Shown here one piece after another: positions 17,174 to 23,735 of a DNA stretch of 64,000 nucleotides. A program made the translations under genes and the position numbers. The notes below the pieces were generated by a model. It ran no database searches. It was not told the DNA's origin and saw only the letters and a program-made list of their open reading frames with translations. The DNA is from DSUN01 sp035527715 (GTDB taxonomy: Bacteria > Planctomycetota > PUPC01 > DSUN01). The stretch spans positions 28,049-92,048 of the forward strand of contig DATKZY010000028.1 of the NCBI GenBank assembly GCA_035527715.1. Reading direction: 5' to 3'. Position 1 is the first letter of the stretch; each line of letters begins with the position of its first letter.

Positions 17174-17751
17174 GTCCCATAGATCGCCCGCAGCCCCGAC
17201 TCGATGAGACTCAGCGTATCCAGTACGCGGAGGACTTGATCCGGTCCTCAATGGCCCCAACCAGAAACGACCTCGCCGAGGGGGCAGCACTGTTGGCCGC
17301 GGTCCTATGCGATGAGAACCTGTCGCCAGCGGGAAAGGCCACGGCCGCTTTCTTCCTCGGGAATCTTCTTGCGTCATTCCGCAGGCACGCAGAAGCAATT
17401 CGCTGCTTTGGGGTAGCTACTCGGCTCTCCCCTTCGTGGCCGGAAGCGCACTTCAACTACGGCGTTGCCTTGCAGCAAGCAGGCCAGAACGAGAAGGCGG
17501 CGGAGAGCCTGCGGCGCGCTCTGGAATTGCTGGTCTCACTACCCCAGGACAACCCCAAGGACAGGTTCTTCCTCGCGCGCATCCATTACTATCTGCACGT
17601 GGCTTTGTCCAGCATGGGTGACGTGGATGCATCGCTTGAGCACAAGGAAAAGGCAGAGGACTTACTTCGGCAAGAACCCCGCGATCCCCAGGCCCAGTTA
17701 TTCGAGAAGTTCTTCTTCAGGACGGGCCCCGACCTCAGTAGACTGCGCTGA
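17170..17751 (+). CDS. TPR-repeat protein, unknown function
   Basis: A 193-residue protein. Residues about 55-160 contain at least two tetratricopeptide repeats, including GNLLASFRRHAEAIRCFGVA, EAHFNYGVALQQAGQNEKAA and a less regular third helix pair (ARIHYYLHVALSSMGDVDAS). It has no signal peptide or membrane segment. Such proteins are protein-protein scaffolds; the coupled upstream membrane protein is the obvious partner. The start overlaps the upstream stop by four bases. Confidence 0.7.
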   Translation: MSPIDRPQPRLDETQRIQYAEDLIRSSMAPTRNDLAEGAALLAAVLCDENLSPAGKATAAFFLGNLLASFRRHAEAIRCFGVATRLSPSWPEAHFNYGVALQQAGQNEKAAESLRRALELLVSLPQDNPKDRFFLARIHYYLHVALSSMGDVDASLEHKEKAEDLLRQEPRDPQAQLFEKFFFRTGPDLSRLR

Positions 17752-17818
17752 ATGTTTCGCGAGGCACTGGCCGAAGCTCCCGCTTCAGCGCCTCAGCGGC
17801 GGGGGCCGCGAAGGCCCC

Positions 17819-17842
17819 GTTCCCAAGCGGGGGCTTGGGAAC
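17819..17842. repeat. Perfect palindrome (10-bp arms, 4-base loop)
   Basis: GTTCCCAAGC, GGGG loop, then GCTTGGGAAC. There is no T-run, so it is not a typical intrinsic terminator. It resembles the short mobile palindromes dispersed in planctomycete and cyanobacterial genomes. Confidence 0.75.
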
Positions 17843-18032
17843 AAGGAGCGAGGCAGTTGGCCATCTGTGAGGGGGAAGTGGGCGGGCGCTGCGCGCCATA
17901 AGCCCTTATTGGGCAATTGGTTGCGGCGCTGGCCCTCGTGCCTACAGATGGCCAAATCCTGGGGCGGGGAGATTGGCCACCTGTCGCCTGTCGGCCGGCG
18001 GGCGGCGCGGGGAGCACCCGCGTCGGAGGGGG

Positions 18033-18113
18033 GTGGGACAGGTGGGACCGGTGGGACGTGTGGGACCAATCGGACTACGAAGGGCGCGTCTGAGGCGTCC
18101 CACGGGTCCCACC
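18033..18113. repeat. Nonanucleotide GTGGGACNN array with inverted units
   Basis: Four direct 9-base units at 18033-18068 (GTGGGACAG, GTGGGACCG, GTGGGACGT, GTGGGACCA). Two reverse-complement units (GTCCCAC type) follow at 18096-18113, so the transcript could fold into a hairpin. It lies in the 470-base gene-free stretch 17752-18221, which otherwise holds only the palindrome at 17819 and the promoter at 18138. Confidence 0.75.
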
Positions 18114-18137
18114 GCCCTGAGCCAGGACAACCCGCAT

Positions 18138-18166
18138 TTGACACGCCGCGCCCGGGGGGCTAAGAT
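18138..18166 (+). promoter_or_regulatory. Sigma70-type promoter for the Gfo/Idh gene
   Basis: TTGACA, 17-base spacer, TAAGAT. The predicted start site is about 50 bases before the ATG at 18222. Confidence 0.65.
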
Positions 18167-18221
18167 ACCGCGCCAATGTGGTGTGATCCCAGACCTTCGA
18201 GTTCCTGAAAGGGCAGGCTCC

Positions 18222-19433
18222 ATGGCAGACAAGGTGCGGCTGGCAATGATCGGCTGCGGCGGCATGGCCAACGGCCATCTGCGCGGCTACGAGCTGCTGT
18301 GGCAGAAGGGGATGCGAAACTTCGAGGTCGTGGCCTGCGTGGATACGAATCTCGAGAACGCCAACAAGTTCGCCGACACGGCCGAGAAGTTCCAGGGCAG
18401 GCGGCCCATCGTCACCGCCGACTACGATGAGGTGGTCAGGAACAGGCAGGCCAACGCCGCCGACATCGCCACGCCGCACGGCCTCCATCACATCATCGGC
18501 TGCGCCTGCCTCGAGAACGGCATTGACGTGATGATCGAGAAGCCCATCGGCATCACGGTGCGGGCCAGCCGCCTGATCGCCGAGACGGCCGACAAGAAGA
18601 AGCGGATCGCGGCGACTGCCGAGAACATCCGCCGCGGCCTCGGACAGCGGGCGATTCATTGGGCGATCAACACGAAGAAGATCATCGGCGACATGCGCAG
18701 CTTCTTCTCGCAGGGCGCCGGCTATAGCCCCTTCCCCGGCGACGCTCCCCCCTTCCGCTGGCGCATTCAGAAGCTCTTCAGCGGCGGCCTCATGGTGATG
18801 GACAGCGGCGCCCACTTCGTGGATTCGATGCGCTATTTCTTCGGCGACCTCGAGCGCGCCTACGCCGAGTTGCGCCTCTTCGAGCCCGCGAAGTTCACCG
18901 ACGAGAAGGGCAAGACCGTCGTCAGCGACTGCGAGGACTCCTGGAGCGCCATCCTCACGTTCAAGAGCGGCCTCGTCGGCACCTGGAGCTGGTCGAACGT
19001 CCAGCCCGGCCACAGCTACCGCACCGTGCTCTACTACGGCTCCGAAGGCTCGATCAAGGACACGGGCGACGTGTTCCACGGCTTCCAGTCCCTCGCCGGC
19101 GAGGTGATGTTCAAGGACGGCAAGACGAAGAGCGTGAACGATCTGGCCATCGAGTTCCTGCTGAGCCTGTCGCCCGACGAGAAGGAGCGCCTGTTCCCCT
19201 TCGGCATCACGAACGGCGTCTACCTCGAATGCTGGGACTTCATTGACGCCTGTGCGAAGCGGCGGCGCCCCGACGTGGATGCCTGGGACGGCCTGAAGGC
19301 GAAGGCATTCAGCGAGACCGTCTACGAATCCGCCGCCGCGGGCAAGGCGATCGCCTACGACGACGTCGTGGCCTGCAAGGTCGAGAAGTACCAGGGCCCG
19401 ATCAACAAGAAATGGGGGCTGACCAAGAGGTGA
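18222..19433 (+). CDS. Gfo/Idh/MocA-family oxidoreductase
   Basis: A 403-residue NAD(P)-dependent dehydrogenase-type protein. It has the N-terminal dinucleotide-binding motif (MIGCGGMANGHLRGY), ATPHGLHH at the end of the Rossmann beta-sheet, and the family EKP motif (IEKPIG), whose Lys contacts substrate and cofactor. The C-terminal alpha/beta domain carries DSGAHFVDSMRYFF, with a His in the usual catalytic region. Likely substrate is a sugar or polyol, not determinable here. Cytoplasmic, no leader. ATG at 18222 is the first in-frame ATG downstream of a good promoter; the frame is open upstream only through repeats. Confidence 0.85.
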   Translation: MADKVRLAMIGCGGMANGHLRGYELLWQKGMRNFEVVACVDTNLENANKFADTAEKFQGRRPIVTADYDEVVRNRQANAADIATPHGLHHIIGCACLENGIDVMIEKPIGITVRASRLIAETADKKKRIAATAENIRRGLGQRAIHWAINTKKIIGDMRSFFSQGAGYSPFPGDAPPFRWRIQKLFSGGLMVMDSGAHFVDSMRYFFGDLERAYAELRLFEPAKFTDEKGKTVVSDCEDSWSAILTFKSGLVGTWSWSNVQPGHSYRTVLYYGSEGSIKDTGDVFHGFQSLAGEVMFKDGKTKSVNDLAIEFLLSLSPDEKERLFPFGITNGVYLECWDFIDACAKRRRPDVDAWDGLKAKAFSETVYESAAAGKAIAYDDVVACKVEKYQGPINKKWGLTKR

Positions 19434-19466
19434 GGTCGGCGCCTGCGGTTGGTGTGGTGCGCAGAC

Positions 19467-19535
19467 GCGTGACGCGTGACCCGTGACAGGAATCGGAACG
19501 CGCTCTCTTGCCCTATCACGCGTCACGAGTCACGC
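19467..19535. repeat. Paired inverted heptanucleotide arrays (GCGTGAC / GTCACGC)
   Basis: Direct units GCGTGAC, GCGTGAC, CCGTGAC at 19467-19487 are followed after 27 bases by reverse-complement units (ATCACGC, GTCACGA, GTCACGC) at 19515-19535. Together they form an imperfect stem in the leader of the gene starting at 19573. The same unit recurs at 37341, 46106 and 55034. Confidence 0.75.
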
Positions 19536-19572
19536 GTCCGGGGCGCGGTCGAGCGAAACCGGAAGCTGTCGA

Positions 19573-20517
19573 ATGATTATCCGCGACCTCTATCGCAGCC
19601 CCGTCGAGGACCTGCACAAGGCCATCGCGGCCAGCACGGCCACGGTGCTGCGCCGCGGGGTGATCCGCGCGCCCTCCGAGGTCGAGGCGGAGGACGTCGC
19701 GCGGCTCGCATCACACCCCGACTTCGACCCCTCGCTGAGCTTCGTGGCGTACGAGGGGCCGGACCCCGTCGCGTTTCTCGTCTCGCGGCTCCAGCGCCAC
19801 GAGGAGGCCAGCGAGGCGGTCTGGACCCTCTTCGGCGGGGCGGCCGACGCCAGCCACGCGCTCGAGGTCCTCCTCGACGAGACGATGGCCCACTGGCGCC
19901 GCGAGGGGGCCACGCGGGCACGGAAGGACGCCGCCGGCCTGCTCCTCAGCGAGCCGCGCCTGGCCGAGGACGCCGAGCTTGTGGACCTTCTGAAGGAGCG
20001 CGAATTCGAGGTCACGGCCACCAGCACCGAGGTCGCGGCCGAGCTGAAAAAGCTGGCCACGCCGAAGGAGCTTGCCGACCGGGCCGAGGAGGTGCGGCAG
20101 AAGGGCTTCGCCGTCCGCGCCGCGCGCCCCGACGAGGCCCTCGTCGTCGCCCGCCAGTACGACCCGCGCCACACCCGCCGCCACTCGCAGGAGTTCTGGA
20201 ACCTCGTCGCCCGCCACATGCGGCCCGAGGCCACCCTCGTGGTCGAGCACCGCCGCCAGATCGTCGGCTACGCGACCTACCTCGGCTGGACCCTCGACGG
20301 CCCTTGCCCCAGTCTCGGCCCACACTTCGTGGACGAGGTGTACCACAGGGGCGGCCTGGACTCGGTGCTGCTCCACGAGGCCCTGCTGGTCGCCAGGCAG
20401 AACGCCAAGGAGCAAGTGCGGGCGTACATCGGCACCGAGCGGCCCGACGCCTATCAACGTGCCGGGATGACAACGGCCGGGCGCTTCTGCCACGAGGCCA
20501 CGGTCGAGCTCACGTAG
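19573..20517 (+). CDS. GNAT-like protein with probable duplicated acetyltransferase fold
   Basis: A 314-residue cytoplasmic protein. The C-terminal half reads like a GNAT acetyltransferase: ATLVVEHRRQIVGYATYLG on the central strand and RPDAYQRAGMTTAGRF near the end, where GNAT enzymes carry their A/Y-x-x-G-F signature. The N-terminal half (FDPSLSFVAYEGPDPVAFLV) repeats the pattern, so a two-domain GNAT is likely. The family assignment rests on these strand patterns and is moderate. Substrate unknown. ATG at 19573 is chosen because upstream codons are encoded by the heptamer arrays. Its ribosome site is weak. Confidence 0.6.
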   Translation: MIIRDLYRSPVEDLHKAIAASTATVLRRGVIRAPSEVEAEDVARLASHPDFDPSLSFVAYEGPDPVAFLVSRLQRHEEASEAVWTLFGGAADASHALEVLLDETMAHWRREGATRARKDAAGLLLSEPRLAEDAELVDLLKEREFEVTATSTEVAAELKKLATPKELADRAEEVRQKGFAVRAARPDEALVVARQYDPRHTRRHSQEFWNLVARHMRPEATLVVEHRRQIVGYATYLGWTLDGPCPSLGPHFVDEVYHRGGLDSVLLHEALLVARQNAKEQVRAYIGTERPDAYQRAGMTTAGRFCHEATVELT

Positions 20518-20520
20518 TCC

Positions 20521-20548
20521 TTGCACCGTTCGCTCCCTCTCGTAGAAT
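20521..20548 (+). promoter_or_regulatory. Promoter immediately upstream of the hydrolase gene
   Basis: TTGCAC, 16-base spacer, TAGAAT. The predicted transcription start falls at about 20555, only a few bases before the ATG at 20558, so that start would be nearly leaderless. The ATG at 20615 would have a 60-base leader. Confidence 0.5.
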
Positions 20549-20557
20549 GCGACAGCC

Positions 20558-22825
20558 ATGACACGCCTTCTCGTGATCGCGGGCCTGCTGCTGGCTGTGT
20601 CAGAGGAGTCCGCCATGTCGGCTCAGCGGGAATTGCCGGGGACAAGGCCGCTAGAGATGACCGGCGATCTCGCGGCGCAGATGGTCGCCGGCCTGCGCGA
20701 GTTCATGCTCAAGCACATCGACGCGTCGGTCACGAGCCGCGAGAAGCTCTGGCAGCGCGACTTCTCCTCGCCAGAGGCATACACCCGCTCCGTCGCCCCG
20801 AACCGCGAGCGATTCAAGGCTTACATCGGAGCCGTAGACCCTCGCGTGGCCTTCGACGGCATCGAATTGGTCGCCACGATGGCTTCGCCCGCCATGGTGG
20901 CAGAGGGCGCGGGCTACACTGTCCACGCCGCCCGCTGGCCAGTCCTCGACGGCGTGGACGCCGAGGGGCTGCTCCTCCAGCCGAAGGGCGAACCCGTGGC
21001 GAGGGTCGTGGCAATCCCCGACGCCGACTGGTCGCCCGAGATGCTTGCGGGCCTGGCACCTGGGGTGCCGCCCGAGGCGCAGTTCGCCCGCCGCCTCGCC
21101 GAGAACGGCTGCCTCGTGCTCGTGCCCACGATCGTTGACCGCAAGACCACGTGGTCGGGCAACCCCCGTATCGGCCGCAAGACCGATCAAAGCCACCGCG
21201 AGTGGGTCTACCGCATGGCCTTCGAGATGGGCCGACACGTCATCGGCTACGAGGTGCAGAAGGTGCTCGCGGCGGTGGACTGGTTTGCCCGCGAGGGCGG
21301 GAAGGCGAAGATCGGGGTCTTCGGCTACGGCGAGGGCGGCCTGCTCGCCCTCTATGCCGCCGCCCTCGACACGCGGATTGACGCCGCGGTCGTCAGCGGC
21401 TACTTCCAGGCCCGCGAGCGCGTGTGGCAGGAGCCTATCTATCGAAATGTCTGGGGTCTACTGCACGAGTTCGGCGACGCGGGGGTGGCAGGTCTCATCG
21501 CCCCGCGGCCACTGATCGTCGAGGCCAGCCGCGGCCCGGTCGTGGGCAAGCAAGGCTCCACGCCCGGCGAACTGGCCTCGCCGCCCTTCGAGTCCACGAA
21601 GGCCGAGTTCGAGAAGGCCCACGCCGTGGACTCCCGCCTCATCGGCAACGGCGATGGCCCGCCCGGCCGCGACGACGCGCTCAAGGCATTCCTCGAAGTC
21701 CTTGGAGCCAAAGCAGTTCTGAAGCAAGGCGGCCCGCCGCCCACCGACCTGCGCAAGGGCTTCGACCCCGGCCAGAGGATGAAGCGGCAGCTCGACCAGC
21801 TCGTCGCCTTCACCCAGCGGCTCATGCGCCTCTCGGAGTATCGGCGGGCAGGGCTCTGGGCGAAGGTAAACCATTCCTCACTCGAGGCCTATGCCAAGTC
21901 CATCGAGCCCTACCGCGGGATGTTCCGCAAGGAGGTCATCGGCGAGGTGCCGCCGCCGAGCCTGCCGCCAAATCCAAGAAGCCGCGTGATCTGCGACGAG
22001 CCGAAGTGGACTGGATACGAGGTCGTCCTCGACGTCTGGCCAGGGGTGTTCGCCTACGGTATCCTCTTGCTGCCCAAGGACTTGCGGCAGGGCGAGCGGC
22101 GGCCGGTCGTCGTCTGCCAGCACGGCCTCGAGGGCCGCCCGCAGACGCTTGTGGACGTGAAGAACGACGGCGCCTACCACCACTACGCTGCGAAGCTGGC
22201 CGACAGGGGCTTCGTGGTCTTCGCCCCGCAGAACCCCTACATCGGCGGCGACAGCTTCAGAGTCCTTCAGCGGATGGCCAACCCCCTCAAGTGCTCCCTC
22301 TTCTCCCTCATCATCCGCCAGCACGAGGTCATCACCGACTGGCTGGCCTCGCTGCCCTTCGTGAACCCGCAACGCATTGGCTTCTATGGACTTAGCTACG
22401 GCGGGAAGACCGCCATGCGCGTCCCCGCCCTCGTGCCCCGCTACTGCCTCTCCATCTGCTCGGGCGACTTCAACGAGTGGGTGAAGAAGAACGTAACCAT
22501 CGAGGCGGGTTACAGTTACATGTTCACCGGCGAGTACGAGATGTTCGAGTTCGACCTCGGCCACAGGGCCAACTACGCCGAGATGGCGGCCTTGATCGCC
22601 CCGCGGCCGTTCATGGTCGAGCGCGGGCACCGCGACGGCGTGGCGCCCGACGAATGGGTCGCCTACGAATACGCCAAAGTCCGCCGCCGCTACGCCGACC
22701 TCAAGATTCCCGACCGCACGGAGATCGAGTTCTTCGACGGCCCGCACGAGATCCACGGCGTCGGCACCTTCCGCTTCCTCCACCGCCATCTCTCCTGGCC
22801 CGAGCCTGGCGCGGGGAAGCAGTAA
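20558..22825 (+). CDS. Two-domain alpha/beta hydrolase (dienelactone hydrolase/acetylxylan-esterase type), first domain lacking its nucleophile
   Basis: A 755-residue protein made of two alpha/beta-hydrolase domains. The C-terminal domain is intact: QHGLEGRP oxyanion region, GFYGLSYGGKT nucleophile elbow (Ser613), VERGHRDGVAPDEW acid loop and GPHEIHG with the likely catalytic His. The N-terminal domain has the equivalent elbow as VFGYGEGGLL (residues 254-262), with Gly258 where Ser is needed, so it is probably inactive and structural. Both domains share the IAPRP strand. Two starts are possible. ATG 20558 gives a signal-peptide-like MTRLLVIAGLLLAV. ATG 20615 has a strong AGAGGAG ribosome site and gives a leaderless product. 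Substrate probably an ester of plant- or microbe-derived glycans. Confidence 0.8.
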   Translation: MTRLLVIAGLLLAVSEESAMSAQRELPGTRPLEMTGDLAAQMVAGLREFMLKHIDASVTSREKLWQRDFSSPEAYTRSVAPNRERFKAYIGAVDPRVAFDGIELVATMASPAMVAEGAGYTVHAARWPVLDGVDAEGLLLQPKGEPVARVVAIPDADWSPEMLAGLAPGVPPEAQFARRLAENGCLVLVPTIVDRKTTWSGNPRIGRKTDQSHREWVYRMAFEMGRHVIGYEVQKVLAAVDWFAREGGKAKIGVFGYGEGGLLALYAAALDTRIDAAVVSGYFQARERVWQEPIYRNVWGLLHEFGDAGVAGLIAPRPLIVEASRGPVVGKQGSTPGELASPPFESTKAEFEKAHAVDSRLIGNGDGPPGRDDALKAFLEVLGAKAVLKQGGPPPTDLRKGFDPGQRMKRQLDQLVAFTQRLMRLSEYRRAGLWAKVNHSSLEAYAKSIEPYRGMFRKEVIGEVPPPSLPPNPRSRVICDEPKWTGYEVVLDVWPGVFAYGILLLPKDLRQGERRPVVVCQHGLEGRPQTLVDVKNDGAYHHYAAKLADRGFVVFAPQNPYIGGDSFRVLQRMANPLKCSLFSLIIRQHEVITDWLASLPFVNPQRIGFYGLSYGGKTAMRVPALVPRYCLSICSGDFNEWVKKNVTIEAGYSYMFTGEYEMFEFDLGHRANYAEMAALIAPRPFMVERGHRDGVAPDEWVAYEYAKVRRRYADLKIPDRTEIEFFDGPHEIHGVGTFRFLHRHLSWPEPGAGKQ

Positions 22826-22833
22826 GGCGGTCC

Positions 22834-22860
22834 ACCACGGAGACACGGAGAGCACGGAGA
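22834..22860 (+). repeat. Short ACACGGAG-type tandem repeat
   Basis: ACCACGG, AGACACGG, AGAGCACGG in tandem, directly after the hydrolase stop. Similar arrays are common between genes in PVC and Bacteroidota genomes. Confidence 0.6.
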
Positions 22861-22920
22861 AGACAAGATCTCATGCAGAGCCAGCAGAGGCGGCAGGGCT
22901 CGCAGTGAAGACTCTCGACC

Positions 22921-23515
22921 CCGGATCGCACGGATCGGCGCGGATGGCGAAGCCGGGAAGGGGGCGCAGAAGGGGCAGCGACCGCGGATTACGCGGATGC
23001 CGCGGATAGGCAGAAGCGGAGAAGGCATACAGTAGGCAGTCCGCGCTCGTCGTCGTCGTCCTCGTCGTCGTCGTCGAAACCGCCGCGACCCGACCACGGA
23101 TCGCACAGATCAGCACGGAAGGCGAAGCCGGGAAGCGGGCACAGAATGGGCAGCGACCGCGGATGACGCGGATAGGCAGAAGGGGAGAAGGCATACAGTG
23201 GACAGTCCGTGCTCGTCGTCGTCGTCGAGACCGCTGCGATCCAACCCCGGATCGCACGGATCGGCGCGGAAGGCGAAGCCGGGAAGCGGGCACGAAAAGA
23301 AAGGCGACCGCGGATTACGCGGATGACGCGGATAGGCAGAAGGGGAGAAGGCATACAGTGGACAGTCCGTGCTCGTCGTCGTCGTCGTCCTCGTCGTCGT
23401 CGTCGAAACCGCCGCGACCCGACCCCGGATCGCACGGATCAGCACGGACGGCGAAGCCGGGAAGCGGGGACAGGAGGAAAGGCGACCGCGGATTACGCGG
23501 ATGACGCGGATGGGA
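22921..23515. repeat. Four long tandem repeat units (about 150-178 bases each)
   Basis: The anchor CGGATCGCACGGATC begins units near 22922, 23097, 23248 and 23426 (spacings about 175, 151 and 178). Each unit contains a GGCGAAGCCGGGAAG block, a 9-base sub-array (CGGATTACG CGGATGACG CGGATAGGC), a GGAGAAGGCATACAGT block and a (CGT)n tract whose length accounts for most size differences. The fourth unit is truncated. No convincing gene overlaps it. Not CRISPR: there are no unique spacers. The gene-free stretch runs 22826-23735. Confidence 0.85.
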
Positions 23516-23525
23516 AACGCAAGAA

Positions 23526-23609
23526 GGTGTTCGGTGATCGGTGTTCGGGGTCAGGAGCTTGCGGCTTGTAGCTTGTGGCTTGCGGCTTCTCGCTCCCGGC
23601 TCGCCGCTC
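23526..23609. repeat. Twelve-unit degenerate heptanucleotide array
   Basis: Twelve units in unbroken 7-base register, drifting in sequence from GGTGTTC and GGTGATC through GGGGTCA, GGAGCTT, GCGGCTT, GTAGCTT and GTGGCTT to CTCGCTC, CCGGCTC and GCCGCTC. It is the longest heptamer array in the window and lies just past the 3' end of the NACHT gene. Confidence 0.85.
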
Positions 23610-23735
23610 CCTCGTTCGCAGCGGCAGGTCATGCACACCTTCACGCGGAATCGTCTTCCCCCACAAACCGCCCGACCGAGACAAAGGTAGAATGACGACC
23701 TGACACCGGCAGCCTATCGCCCTACCACTAGATGA

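Noticed and set aside
17465..18163. 232-codon frame overlapping the TPR gene and the intergenic repeats
   Set aside because: Its end is coded by the 9-base array and palindrome, and its start overlaps the TPR gene in another frame.
22921..23515. CRISPR-like repeat array
   Set aside because: Units are 150-178 bases, tandem, without unique spacers, and contain trinucleotide tracts. No cas genes are nearby.
22690..23700. Several overlapping open frames in the repeat block, rich in Arg-Arg or Ser-Ser runs
   Set aside because: They are translations of the CGT tracts and repeat units in different frames, with no start signals.
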